DNA of 64,000 nt from Hennigella sp049177155 (GCA_049177155.1 CP185407.1:124001-188000); one strand, 5' to 3'; shown: positions 30,576 through 42,412, numbered from the stretch's first letter. A program made the numbers and translations. Notes: generated from the letters alone by a model not told the origin.

Positions 30576-32009
30576 ATGACAAAAAATAAAAAAGTGTCAG
30601 CAAAAGCTGGCTATAGAGTAGAACACGACTCATTAGGTGAAATGTTAGTACCAACATGAGCTTACTGAGGTGCTCAAACTCAAAGAAGTATGAAAAACTT
30701 CCAAATTGCAGATCAAATTGTAAGTTTAGATTTAATTCATGCATTTGGTGCTGTTAAGCACGCTGCTGCTACAGCAAACGAAAAATGTGGTAAATTAGAC
30801 CACGTACGTGCTAGATTAATTAGACAAGCTTGTGAAGAAATCATGGCTGGAAAGTTAGACAAACACTTCCCAACTAACTCTTACCAAGCTGGAGCTGGTA
30901 CACAAACAAACATGAACGTTAACGAAGTAATTGCTCGTAGAGCAAGCGCTATCGCTAAAAAACCCGGATTTGTTCATGAAAATGACCATGCTAATATGTC
31001 TCAATCTACAAACGATGCATATCCAACAAGTGCAAACCTTGCTGCTATCTATATGGTAGAAAACAAGTTATTACCTGCACTTGATAGATTAATTGAAACA
31101 TATAGAAAACTAGAACACAAACACAAAGACCTAGTTAAACTAGGTAGAACTCACATTCAAGATGCTGTACCAATTACATTTGGTCAAGAAGTATCTGGAT
31201 GAAGATTTGCTTGTGAAAATGCAAGAGAAATGATCGTTAAAGCTCTTGACTCATTATATGTATGTACAATGGGTGCAACAGCTGTAGGTACAGGATCAAC
31301 TTGTCCATTAAGAAAAGGTTATGCTAAATTCTGTTGTGATGCTTTAAATAAAGTATTAAAAGGTAACAAACACTTTAGTGTAGCTAAACAATTTAGAGTA
31401 GTTCCAAACTTATTCTACTCAACATGATCTAAAGATGCTCTTGTCTTTGTTCATGGTGCAATCAAAGCATTAGCTATGAACTTATACAAGATTTCTATGG
31501 ACGTAAGATTCTTAGCTTCAGGTCCAAGATCTGGTTTTGGAGAAATTAACATTCCTCAAAACGAACCAGGATCATCAATCATGCCAGGAAAGGTAAACCC
31601 TACACAATGTGAAGGTATGTCTATGATGTGCGTAGACGTTGTTGGTAGAGATATCGTTGTTGCATGATTAGGTGGTGGTGCAAACTTTGAATTGAACACA
31701 TTTGGTACAATTCAATTTGCAAACTTTGCTGATTCAGTTAATAGATTTGCTAACTACATTGATTCATTCAACAAGAATTGTTGTGCTGGTATTACTGTTA
31801 ACCCTGCAAAGATGAAACACTATGTTGATAACTCATTAATGTTAGTAACAGCATTAAAAGATGTTATTGGTTACCACAAATCAGCAGAAATTGCTTTATA
31901 TGCTCAACGTAATGGTTTAACATTAAGAGCAGCTGCTCATAAATTAGGTTACATCTCTGAAAAGGATTACGACAAGTACGTAGTACCTGCTAAGATGTGC
32001 CACAACTAA
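30576..32009 (+). CDS. Fumarase/aspartase-family lyase, possibly aspartate ammonia-lyase
   Basis: 477 residues with several TGA-coded Trp. Class II fumarase/aspartase fold: WGAQTQRS, YQAGAGTQTNMNVNEV, the catalytic loop GSSIMPGKVNP (GSS at about 332) and the end DKYVVPAKM. Most residues after the loop (NPTQCE, DSLMLVTALKD) are fumarase-like. However, QSTNDAYPT is the form I associate with aspartase, where the second paralogue has QSSNDVFPT. The sequence is clearly more divergent than the FumC at 35671. Either aspartase (aspartate to fumarate plus ammonia) or a second fumarase. It is followed 24 bases later by an amino-acid permease, which favours aspartate. Confidence 0.7.
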
Positions 32010-32033
32010 TAAATAGGTATTAAAAATTAAATT

Positions 32034-33671
32034 ATGAAAACTTCAGTTTCTCAAAAAACTGCAGGTAAAATTGGTTTAGTCGGATCAATTAGTATTATCA
32101 TAGCCACGGTATTAGGTGTAGGTGTATTTTTCAAGAACGGATCTGTTTTTAAAAATAATAACTTTAATGCGTGGGGTGTACTAATTAGTTGAATACTAGC
32201 AATTATTATTGCTTTATTTACCGCTTTTAGCTTTGCTGAAATAGTAACAGTTAAAGGTTTAAAAAACCCCAATGCCGGTTTAGCTGGTTGATCTGAAAAG
32301 ATGGTTGGTTACAATTTTGGTAGACATGTAAGCTTGACCCAATCATCATTCTACTATCCTGCTAAGTTTGTTGCCATGGCAACATTTGCTTCTGTAGCAA
32401 TTTTCCAAATGTATTTCACCGCAGTTAATCCCGAAAACAAAGAATTTACTGCTTCTTTGTTAGGCATAGATGATAAATATACTACATTACTAGTTATGAG
32501 TGTGGCAATTGGACTAATTGCTATTTTTATGACAGCCAACTTCTTATCAAACAAGTTTGGTGGTGTTGTATCTAAAGGAGCAACATTTGTTAAATTTATC
32601 CCAATTATTATGATTATTTTAATTGGAATAATTTTCGGAATTATTATGGGTGGTGGATTGTGAACAAACCCAGATCAACCTAACATTAATGTAGTTGAAA
32701 CAATAATTTCTAATGATATGCCAGGTGCACCTGATATTAGTGGAATTTTTCAATCTATTCCTGCTATCTTATTTGCATTTGACTCATTCTTAGTTATTGG
32801 AAATGTTCAAAAAAATGTTGAAAATCCAGAAAAGAATGTCCCATTAGCAATTGTTATTTCAATGATTATTGCAGCAATTTTTCAATTGCTTATAACAATT
32901 GGTTGCATAACAATAGGATCTGGTAACCCATTTGAATTATTAAAAATGGCTTTATTAACACGAGAATATGTATATTGTCGTCCAGCTTATGTTGTTTGTG
33001 TAGTTATCCTATCTGTATCAATCGTTATTGCTACACTTGGAGTAATCAACTCATATTCTATGGCTGGTATTAAAGCAACTCAAGCTTTAGTTGATGACAA
33101 AGTTGTGTTTGGTCATAAATGAGCTGGAAAGTTAAGCAATAAAACACCAAACCTAGGTGGTTTTGTAATGTATTTAATTTTCATTGCAATAATTTTCTTT
33201 GCTGTTGCTATTCCATCATGTATTATTAATACAAGTAACATATATGATGGCTTTAGTACATTAGCAGTATTGTTCTATTTTGCTGTTTATGGAACAACTG
33301 TATTGTTTGGATTAATTAATCGTGCAACTGCAAAGAATATGGTTAACCCAGTTAAAGGATTTATTCCATTTGGAATTATTGCTGTTATTGGTTGCTACTT
33401 TGCTTTTTCATATTGTGTATTCTATCAATTTAGTGTACAAGTAGCGTTAAACGCATCAGGCACTGATGCAAACTCATTTGGTTTTGCAATGGTAGCAGGA
33501 GAGAAGCTTCTTAATTGACAAGCTGCTCTAGTCTTCTGATCTGCAGCAATATTCTTCCTTGGCTATCCATTCTTAAATGACTTATTAATTAAGTTAACTG
33601 ATAAGAACTATGGCCAAGCCCTACTTTGACAAAAAGCAAAAAGATCAGTAAGCATTCAATCTGCTAAATAA
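32034..33671 (+). CDS. APC-family amino-acid permease
   Basis: 545 residues with TGA as Trp, 12 or more membrane helices. The N-terminal helix carries GLVGSISIIIATVLGVGVFFKNG, the unwound GxG substrate-binding motif of amino-acid/polyamine/organocation carriers. The central IPAILFAFDSFLVIGNVQKNVENPEKNVP is the family's FxxFDG...E.xNPxRxxP block. Substrate unknown. Lying between an aspartase-like lyase and malic enzyme, it may import aspartate or another precursor of fumarate, which is inference. Only 14 bases separate it from the malic enzyme, so the three genes appear to be one operon. Confidence 0.82.
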
Positions 33672-33685
33672 GAAAGGAAATTATT

Positions 33686-35095
33686 ATGGCTGATAAAAAA
33701 GTAGTTGTAAGTAATATGACTCCTATTGCTAAGGAATCATTAGACTTACACTTTCAATTAAAAGGAAAAATTGAAACAAAAGTTAAATACAACATTAAAG
33801 ATCGTCATGATCTATCATTAATGTACACACCAGGTGTTGCTCAACCTTGTATTGAAATTAATAAAGATTACAATAAGTCTTGAGACTTAACAGCAAGAAA
33901 TAACACTATTGCTGTTATTACTGATGGTACTGCTGTATTAGGTTTAGGAGACATTGGTCCAGAAGCTGGTATGCCAGTTATGGAAGGTAAATGTGCTCTA
34001 TTCAAAACCTTTGGTGATGTTGATGCTGTACCAATTTGTATTAGAAGTAAGAATGTAGATGAATTAGTTAGAACCATCTACCTAATTTCTGGTTCATTTG
34101 GTGGTATTAACCTAGAAGATATTGGTGCACCACGTTGTGTAGAAGTAGAACGTAGATTAAAAGAAATCTGTGATATTCCAGTATTCCATGATGACCAACA
34201 CGGTACTGCAATTGTTGTAGCCGCTGCTGTAACAAACGCATTACGTGTAGCTGGTAAGAGATGAGAAGATTGTACAACTGTTATTAATGGTTGTGGATCT
34301 GCTGGTATGGCTATTGGTAACTTACTACATGATATGGGTATGGGCAACATTATCTATGTTGACCGTGCTGGAATTGTTGATCCATCTGATAGACAATTCA
34401 ACCAATATCAAGTTGCTGCTGCTATTAAAGGTGGAAACAAGAAGGCTGTTAAAGGTCAACTTGCTGATGCATTAAAAGGTGCTGACATCTTCGTTGGTGT
34501 ATCAGTTCCAGGTGCATTAAAACCTGAATGAATTAAGTTAATGAACGAAAAACCAATTATCTTTGCTATGGCTAACCCAACTCCAGAAATTATGCCAGAT
34601 ATCGCAAAGCAAGCTGGTGCATTCATTGTTGGTACAGGACGTTCAGACTTCCCTAATCAAATTAACAACTTACAAGCATTCCCTGGTATCTTTAAAGGTG
34701 CATTGTCAGTAAGAGCTAAACAAATTACTGAAGAAATGAAACATGCTGCTGCTAGAGCTATTGCTTCAATGGTTAAGAAACCAACAGTTGACAACATCAT
34801 GCCTTCAGCACTAGATAAAAACGTTGCTGAAATAGTTGCTAAAGAAGTAGCAAGATGCTGAACTGAAGAAGTAGCTAGAAAGAAAAGAGCAAGAGAAGCT
34901 GAAAGAATTGCCAACGAAAACATTGTTGCTTCTAGCAAAGCTGAAGTTAAAGCAGTTACTGCTGAACAACGTGTATCATCTTCTGAAGCTATTGTTGCTA
35001 ACAGATCTGATATTAAATTATTTAAAGCTCACAAGAAAACAACAAAGACTACTAAAAAAGTAGCAAAAAAATCTTCTAAAAAAGCCAAGAAATAA
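33686..35095 (+). CDS. Malic enzyme (malate to pyruvate + CO2 + NAD(P)H) with a Lys-rich tail
   Basis: 469 residues with TGA as Trp. Short bacterial malic enzyme: SLMYTPGVAQPC with the catalytic Tyr, AVITDGTAVLGLGDIGP, DIGAPRCVEVE and DDQHGTAIV (metal and catalytic Lys region), Rossmann motif NGCGSAGMAIGNLL, and ANPTPEIMP. The catalytic domain ends near residue 390. The remaining 80 residues are a helical Ala/Glu/Lys segment ending in TTKKVAKKSSKKAKK, like a histone or HU tail, which is not part of the family. Shine-Dalgarno AGAAAGGA before the ATG at 33686. A strong terminator follows. Key link from malate to the hydrogenase. Confidence 0.92.
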
Positions 35096-35113
35096 TCTTA
35101 GCAATTAAATAAT

Positions 35114-35136
35114 AAAAAGAGGCTTTGCCTCTTTTT
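35114..35136 (+). terminator. Terminator after malic enzyme
   Basis: Perfect stem AAAAAGAGGC/GCCTCTTTTT, loop TTT, then G and five T. Nearly identical to the hairpin at 35644. Confidence 0.88.
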
Positions 35137-35170
35137 GTTTTTATATAATGGTTTTGTAAGGAGATTAGAA

Positions 35171-35635
35171 ATGAAAGAAAGTAAAACATTAAATAAAGTT
35201 CTATCTGTTTTTATGGTTGTATGCTTATTTGCAGCATTCATAATATCTGTTTCAGCTAGAATGTGAGACTCAAATTTTTATGTATACCACTCTTTGAGTG
35301 ATCATTTAAAAGTAAATTGATCAGCAGGAGCGCCTTTCCTAGTTTTATGTTTAATTGGACTGGGCGCTGGTGCTACAAAACTAGTTAGATATGTAAAATT
35401 AAACGGTAAAACAATCAAAGATAGTTCTTTAGCAACAATAGAATTAATTTTATTAATTGCTTTTGTTGTAGCAGCTTTATTATCGTGTGTTAGTTTGGCA
35501 ATGTTTCCTAAAATAGAAAATATAGCGACTGCTGATTTATCATACAAATGTGTTGCACCAATAGTTACTTCAGTTATTGCATTTGCTACTTCAGGAGCTG
35601 AATGTATATTATCTTTTGCTAAAATAGATAAATAG
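35171..35635 (+). CDS. Four-helix membrane protein, unknown
   Basis: 154 residues with TGA as Trp. Hydrophobic segments at about 10-30, 53-72, 90-112 and 125-145 suggest four membrane helices. A polar loop after the first helix contains two Trp and several Tyr/His (RMWDSNFYVYHSLSDHLKVNW). No family recognised. Own promoter (TATAAT 35144-35149) with the Shine-Dalgarno AAGGAG 5 bases upstream of the ATG, and a terminator on both sides, so it is transcribed alone between malic enzyme and fumarase. Confidence 0.6.
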
Positions 35636-35643
35636 GAAAATAA

Positions 35644-35666
35644 AAAAAGAGGCGTTGCCTCTTTTT
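35644..35666. terminator. Bidirectional terminator
   Basis: Stem AAAAAGAGGC/GCCTCTTTTT with loop GTT, flanked by A and T runs. It serves the membrane protein on the plus strand and fumarase on the minus strand. Confidence 0.88.
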
Positions 35667-35670
35667 CTTT

Positions 35671-37041
35671 TTATCCAACCATCTTACTTGGAACAACTAT
35701 CTTATCAAATTCTGCTTCAGATAGGTAACCAAGTTTCTTAGCAGCTTCTTTTAATGTGATTGATTCTTTTTGTGCTAATTTAGAAATATCAGCAGCTTTT
35801 TCATAACCAATCTTAACATTTAAAGCAGTTACTAACATTAAGTCACGGTATAGGTTGTATTCAATCTTCTTAAGGTTTGGTTTAATACCAATAACACATT
35901 TTCTTGTGAATGAATCCATACCATCAGCCAATAATTTAATTGATTGGTTGATTGAGTAAATCATCATTGGCATGAATGTGTTAAGTTGGTAGTTACCCAT
36001 TGCATTACCTAATGTAACACATGTATCATTACCAATTACTCTGATGCAAAGCATCATCATTGCTTCACATTGAGTTGGGTTAACTTTACCAGGCATAATT
36101 GAACTTCCTGGTTCATTTGATGGAATAATGATTTCACCAATACCACAGTTTGGTCCAGATGCTAAGAATCTAACATCGTTAGCAATCTTGATTAAGCTTT
36201 CAGCTAAAGTCTTAAGTGCAGCATGGTAATGGCTAATAGAGTCTTTAGAGCTTAATCCTTGGAACTTATTAGCTAGAGGAGTAAATCTAATTCCTAACAT
36301 CTTTGATAATTCAGCACAAACCATCTTATCAAAATTCTTTGGAGTATTTAATCCTGTACCTACAGCAGTACCACCAATACATAATTGGTTGATGTACTTA
36401 CTAGCATCTTTAATCATATCTCTTGAGTTTTCTAGCATAGCTACTCAAGCAGAAATTTCTTGACCTAATCTAACTGGTGTAGCATCTTGTAAGTGGGTTC
36501 TACCTACTTTAATGATGTTTCAGTTTTTCTTAACTAGAACTTTTAGTTCTTTAATTAATTTGTCTAGATTAGGAAGTAATTTAGCTTTTGTTTGCATTGC
36601 AACAAGAACATGCATAGCTGTTGGGAAAACATCGTTACTTGATTGTGACATGTTTACATGGTCATTAGGGTGAACGAATTTTTCTTGACAAGCTACATAG
36701 TTAGCACGGTATGCTACTACTTCGTTAACATTCATGTTAGTTTGTGTACCACTTCCTGTTTGTCAGATAGATAATGGGAAGTTGTCTGCTAATCCACCTT
36801 TTAAGATTTCATCACAAACTTTAACAATAGCATTTTTTCTACGTTGGTCTAGTTTACCAACTTTTGCATTAGCAATTGCGCAAGCTTTCTTTATATAAGT
36901 AATAGACTTAATTAAATGCTTAGGCATTTTTTCATCAGAGATAGTAAAATTTTCTTTACTTCTTTGAGTTTGAGCACCTCAGAATACATTTGCAGGAACA
37001 GCTATGGTGCCTAGCGTGTCCTTCATCATTTTCATTTTCAT
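35671..37041 (-). CDS. fumC: Fumarase, class II
   Basis: 456 residues with TGA as Trp, normal length. Very close to the FumC consensus: FWGAQTQRS, WQTGSGTQTNMNVNEV, MSQSSNDVFPTAMH, GRTHLQDATPVRLGQEI, GGTAVGTGLNTP, and the catalytic loop GSSIMPGKVNPTQCEA (Ser at about 313), then DLMLVTALNVKIGYEKAA. Interconverts fumarate and malate. Several Met codons at the N-terminus (MKMKMMKD); the first is used here because a TATAAT on the minus strand at 37050-37055 lies only 8 bases upstream. Divergent from the MFS pair. Confidence 0.93.
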
Positions 37042-37049
37042 ACATACAT

Positions 37050-37106
37050 ATTATACTTTAAGCAAAAGTTTTAGTAAGTCATTATTTAGTGAATTAGTTG
37101 TATAAT
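37050..37106. promoter_or_regulatory. Divergent promoters for fumC and the MFS pair
   Basis: TATAAT on the minus strand at 37050-37055 (fumC) and on the plus strand at 37101-37106 (MFS gene). Each -10 box is 8-9 bases from its start codon, so both messages should begin at or next to the AUG. Confidence 0.55.
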
Positions 37107-37115
37107 TCATTTACT

Positions 37116-38552
37116 ATGATAAATGGATTAGATCACAATCAAATCATTGCTCTAATTGTTAACTTTAGTATCTTAGCTGTATCGCTAGGAGTTTCTATTT
37201 TTTTAATTTTTAAAATTAAGTTTGATGATAAAAACTACCGTCTATTATTTATCATCTATACCTTATATTGAATCGCACCAATGTTATTGCGTGAGTACAC
37301 TGGTCCGATCCATCAACAAATGGTAACAGCTAATATTACGTCATTACCTGTTTGGTTGCCAATAACTGTATATGGAATAATTGGTATATTTTGAAAGCCC
37401 TTAAATGATTTAATCAGTCACAGACTAAAATCAAGGAAAACAGTTATTTATATTTCATTGTTTATACAATTAATTGGAACAATACCAATGTTTGCTTGCC
37501 CATGTGTAGCAACTAACATTATTCAATCTATCACTGTTGGGATTGGTGCGAGCGGTATTGCAGTTTTCAATTTGATGTTTAATGAGCAATATGCGAAGAA
37601 AAAGATTTTTGTAACCGTTTCTTTATTGTCATTACCACCATTAATAGCTGAATTTATATCTTCGATATTACAATGTTGTGTAACCAGTTTCCTACCAGCC
37701 CAAGCAACGGGTTGAGATTATATTAATGTTGTTAAATATATGTGGTTATTGGGATTAATATGTATTCTGATAACTTGCATTGTTGCTATATTTCTTAAAG
37801 AAAAAACAGCTCTTTTATATAAAGATAATCAATACAAAGAACCAATTAATAACAAATGAGATGGTTGAGTTGTTTTGTTATTAATTTTATCAGCAGCAGT
37901 TACTTCATTTATTAAATTTTCAACATCTGGTTCAACTGCAATTTCTGAAATTAGATATATAGCATATTATCAACACGTAAACACAGGCGGATTTGAAGGA
38001 TATTTATCTGTAATTTTTACTGTTGGACAAATGGCGGCCAACCTTATTTGTGGTTTTATATTGGTAAAGAAATTTAATAAACTAATTATCTTTTCAGCAG
38101 CCTCTGGTCTATGAATTATATATGCATTAGTTACATCAATTGAACCAATGCTAAATGTTTATTCAAAAATCTTTTTGAATGTTATAAATGGTTTTGCGTT
38201 TGGTATAACATACAACCTTATCGTTGGTTTAGTTATGAATAAATATTTTCAAAAGACAAACAAAATTACACCAATTACCCTCTATAATTTAGGATTATCA
38301 ATTGGTATATGTTCATCACAATTCTTCACCGGTTTTATAAAAAACGATGTATTTGTCTTTGATGAACATGGTGTCCCAGTTCTACCATGAGATGAATTTG
38401 TGTTGCGTAACTGGATAGTAACTATTGCTGTTATCGCCACCATTGTTGCAATGTGAGCCATGTTTTTAGGATCACATTTAATTACCAAAAATCATCCGCC
38501 TAAAATTATTAAGATAAATAAAGTTCGTAATCAACAAGATATGGACGATTAA
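37116..38552 (+). CDS. MFS-type carrier, first of a tandem pair
   Basis: 478 residues with TGA as Trp, 12 predicted membrane helices. MFS-like loop signatures: WKPLNDLISHRLKSRKTVIY between helices 2 and 3 (family GxLaDrxGrkxxl), and in the second half FILVKKFNKLIIFS. The most conserved stretch with the next gene is NIIQSITVGIGASGIAVFNLMF. Substrate unknown. The position next to fumC and close to malic enzyme suggests a dicarboxylate or related organic acid, which is inference. A terminator separates it from its paralogue. Confidence 0.7.
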
Positions 38553-38556
38553 TACT

Positions 38557-38579
38557 AATAAATCCCTATGGGATTTATT
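38557..38579 (+). terminator. Terminator between the two MFS genes
   Basis: Stem AATAAATCCC/GGGATTTATT with loop TAT, followed by a T-rich run. The second carrier is therefore likely to have separate expression. Confidence 0.78.
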
Positions 38580-38600
38580 TTTATTTATAATTTAAATAAT

Positions 38601-40079
38601 ATGGAAGTTGAAACACTAGCCTTAATTATTAATGCTTTAGTATTAGCTTTAGTTGTTTGCGGAACAGTTTTATTACTATGAAGATTAAAACTAGCTAGCA
38701 AAAACAAAGTGTTACTTTTTGTTTTATTTATTCTATATTGAATGGCACCATTAATGTGCCGTGAATATACAGGTCAAATGCATATTCACCAACCAAATTA
38801 TGATGGTGGTTCATTATTGTGAGTACCACTAACCGTTTATGGTTTTGCTGGTTTGCTATGAAGACCATTAACTGATGTTATCAGTTTTAAATTGAAATCT
38901 AGAAAGAACGTTTTATATCTTTCTTTAGCTGTTCAATTACTAACAATATGACCAATGTTTGTTTGACCAGATTCTTTTGCAATGAATATTATTCAATCAA
39001 TTGGAACTGGTATTGGTGCATCTGGTATTGGATTATTTAACTTAATGTTTACAGAACAAGAACATCATCGTAAACTATTTACAACAGTTTCTATTTTAGC
39101 TTTGCCTCCACTAATTGCTGAATTTATTACATCTTGTATGGAAGCGGTCTTATGTGGTTTAGTTCCAGAACATGGTGTTGATCCAGAAACTCCAGATATA
39201 GGAATATATCTAGAGTATCTAAAATATCTTTGATTGTTTGCAATCGTATTCATTATTGCTTCATTTATCATAACAATCTTTGTTAAAGAAGAAAGAGAAT
39301 ACATGTTTAAGAGCAGAGACGGTGTTGAAGCAGTTAATGATAAACATGATGGCTGAGTAATAGCACTAATTTGTTTAGCAGGTATGTGTTTCATCTTTGT
39401 AAGATGAGTAACTGCTGGTCCAAGCTCTGTTACACAATTAATATATATTGCAGTTGGTCCAGATGAAGGGCCTAGTAATCCAATAATTCCAAGTTATATC
39501 CTTCAAGAGGTTAAATATTTTGAAGGTTATTTATCATTAATGTTTGCCATGGGACAAATGGTCGGTGCCATTTGTGCTGCATTAATGTTATCAAAACACA
39601 GAAATAATGGTAAGTGAGTTTTGATTGTAATCGGTTTTGTTGTTTGAACATTCTATTTGGTAACAAATGAACAAATTATTAATGTTTATGTGTTCTTCTG
39701 AACAAACATACTAAATGGTATAGGTTTTGGTTTAATGTATCCTGTCTTCATTGGTACTATGTTGAACAAACAATATCGTAAAGTTAAAATCATTACACCA
39801 ATTGGTTTGTTCAACACTGCAATGGCTCTTGGTATTGTCTTTGCATCAGTATTTAATAATGTTATTAAAGGTCCAGTATATGATTTCCACTTTACATATT
39901 GAACATCTGAATGAGCTGATTTCCAACATGTTAATACATTAGTAAATTATGTAACATTATGTGTTGGCGCATTAATGGTTGCATTCTTTGCGGGAAGTTT
40001 TGCAATTCATAAAAAACACCCACCACAAATAACAAACCTAGGAATTAAATTTGCTATTGGTAGTGAAATGGAAATATAA
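38601..40079 (+). CDS. MFS-type carrier, second of a tandem pair
   Basis: 492 residues with TGA as Trp, 12 helices. Clearly paralogous to the gene before it: shared LYWxAPxxxREYTG near residue 50, WRPLTDVISFKLKSRKNVLY loop, NIIQSIGTGIGASGIGLFNLMF and PPLIAEFITS blocks, and IHKKHPPQI near the C-terminus. The REYTG motif, with a charged pair in a membrane segment, is conserved in both and may bind a charged substrate. Substrate unknown. The terminator at its end is shared with convergent RNase J. Confidence 0.7.
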
Positions 40080-40103
40080 AAAATAGACTTTTAGTCTATT
40101 TTT
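40079..40103. terminator. Bidirectional terminator
   Basis: Stem AAAAATAGAC/GTCTATTTTT with a 5-base loop. The rnjA stop codon (40091-40093, minus strand) is in the loop. Confidence 0.85.
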
Positions 40104-41785
40104 TCATCAAACACTGTTGCTTTAACTAATGGACGTTTATTTTTGTTTTTTCAAATAAAGAAAGTAATGGTATTTTCTGCAATCTTTCTAATAGTCATAT
40201 TAGTAATAGGTGCATGAGATTGTGCCATTTCTTTTTCAATATTTTCCTTTATTGAATAGCAAATCTTTTTAATTAATCCCATACTTGCATTAGCATAGAA
40301 GCAACCACGAGTAATTAATGTTGGTAAACCAATAATTTTCTTTGCTCTTCTATCGATAACGATAGTAGCATTGAAAACACCGTCAGTTCCTAAGATTCTT
40401 CTTGCACCAAGAACTTTTGAGTTATCTTCATTGATCTTTTTACCATCAACGTAAACTTCTTTAGTATCAACAAATTCATCAGTAACTTTTAGTTCATGAT
40501 CAATTAAATGAACCTTTTGTCCATTAGATACTTGAATGTATCTTTCTCTTTCAATTCCTAAGAATTCAACATTGTGTTCCATAGCTGATAACATCTTGTA
40601 TTCACCATGGATAGGAATGATATATTTAGGTGCAACTAATTTAATCATTAGTTCTAGTTCAGTTTGAGTAGCGTGTCCTGAAGCATGTAATTTACATGTT
40701 TGTGAGTTTTGAACAACTTTAACACCACACTTGTATAGTTTATTAACTAAATCTTCAACTGAAGCAAAGTTACCTGGAATTGGGTTTGAACTGAATAAGA
40801 TAGTATCAGATGGTTTTAAAATAACATGTGGATATTTACCAGCAGTCATCATACTTAAAGCTGCTGTTGGTTCACCTTGTGAACCTGTTAGAATAATAAC
40901 TAATTCTTTATCAGGTGTATTTTTAATATCACATGGTTCTACAAAGTCAGTTTTAAATGTTTTTAGTAAACCAGTATTAATAGATGTTCTAATGTTGTCA
41001 TCCATTGTTTTACCAATAATACAAACACGTCTATTTAAATTAATTGCAATTTCAATTACGTTTTGAATTCTACGTAAGTTGCTAGCAAATGTAGTAATAA
41101 AAACACGGCCAGGAGCTTTAGAAATTTGTCTTCTGATTTCATCAAGCACATATTTTTCTGATGTTGAGAAACCTTGTGCTTCAGCATTAGTTGTTTCACA
41201 TAATAGTAAATCAACACCACGTCTAGCTACATCACAAATCTTGTGAATATTAGTTTGTTCCATTTTATCAGAGAAGTCGAATCTAAAGTCACCACAAGTT
41301 ACAACATTCCCATTTGGTGTTTGTAAACAAACACCGAAACATAATGGAATAGAGTGACATACTCTAAAGAAATCAATTTTAAAATGCTTTGATTCAATTT
41401 TTAAATCATCATTAAGTTCAACAAACTTTTCAATCTTAGCATCTGGATGTTCTTTCATTTTTCTTTTTAAAATATTTTGAACCAACAAACTTCCATATAC
41501 AACTGGGATCTTAACAGTTTTTAATAGGTAAGGAACACCGCCAATGTGGTCTTCATGAGCATGGGTAATAATTAAACCTTTAATTTTGTTTTGGTTTTCA
41601 ACCAAATAATCAAAAGGACAAATTACTGATGTAACACCAGGTAATTCATTTTCATCACTAAATTTATTACCACAATCGATAATGAATAATTCATCGTCAT
41701 ATTCAACGATGTACATATTCTTACCGATTTCTTCAATGCCACCTAAAGCAAATACTGTTGTTGGTTTTTTATTTAAGTCTGGCAT
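40091..41785 (-). CDS. rnjA: Ribonuclease J
   Basis: 564 residues with a TGA-coded Trp near the end. Metallo-beta-lactamase/beta-CASP nuclease for mRNA decay and rRNA maturation. Motifs: FALGGIEEIGKNMYIVEY, ITHAHEDHIGG (motif 2, HxHxDH), CHSIPLCFGVCL, TCGDFRFDF, LLCETTNA, then beta-CASP motifs TFASNLRRIQ, TGSQGEP and HASGHATQTE, IPIHGEY. Start taken at ATG 41785 since an AAAGGAGG Shine-Dalgarno lies 6 bases upstream. The in-frame ATG at 41806 precedes that site. Confidence 0.93.
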
Positions 41786-41795
41786 ATAGCCTCCT

Positions 41796-42368
41796 TTAAT
41801 ATGCAATTAAAGATGGATCTTTATCTAGGTATTTATGTTTCTTATCAATTCTTTGATAAAACAAAATTCCAGATAAGTGATCTATCTCATGTTGAAGACA
41901 AACAGAGAACAATCCTTCAGCATTAATAACAATTTCTTTGTTGTTATTTAACATGTCTAAAGCTTTAACTCTTATTTTGTTAAATCTTTTAACATGACCT
42001 GGATGATCTTTATTAACAGAAAGACAACCTTCTCCATCTTTTAAGTAGCAACAAGCAACGCTTGTAGCAATTATTTCTGGATTAGCAAGTAAATATTTAA
42101 TTTCTTGTTTTCCATCATAAAAGTGAAGATAAATAATCTTTTTGTTACATCCAACTTGGGGAGCAGCCAAAGCTATTCCTGGTCGGATTTCTAATTCTTC
42201 ATCTCTGCCATCATAACAAGCATCAATATAGTTAACCATCTTGTTAACTAATAATGAATCTTTTTTGTCCAAAGGAAATGTAGCATTTACACATTGTTTA
42301 GATAAAAAGTCATTGCTATCTTCTAATAACCAACTAGAAGAAGGTTTAAGATCTTGTATATTCAACAT
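41796..42368 (-). CDS. def: Peptide deformylase
   Basis: 190 residues. Removes the formyl group from nascent proteins. Three metal-site motifs are present: GIALAAPQVG (motif 1), EGCLSV (motif 2) and QHEIDHLSG (motif 3), with Cys and two His as metal ligands. Start at ATG 42368; a TTG two codons upstream is less likely. Upstream of rnjA by 10 bases on the minus strand. Divergent from the hydrogenase operon, with 88 bases between the two starts. Confidence 0.94.
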   Translation of the reverse strand: MLNIQDLKPSSSWLLEDSNDFLSKQCVNATFPLDKKDSLLVNKMVNYIDACYDGRDEELEIRPGIALAAPQVGCNKKIIYLHFYDGKQEIKYLLANPEIIATSVACCYLKDGEGCLSVNKDHPGHVKRFNKIRVKALDMLNNNKEIVINAEGLFSVCLQHEIDHLSGILFYQRIDKKHKYLDKDPSLIAY

Positions 42369-42412
42369 TACCAATATTATATGTAAAAATATATTTTTTA
42401 ATGAGTATTTAA

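Noticed and set aside
41786..41806. Start of RNase J at the upstream in-frame ATG (41806)
   Set aside because: A strong AAAGGAGG lies between that ATG and the one at 41785, and the upstream codons add no conserved residues.
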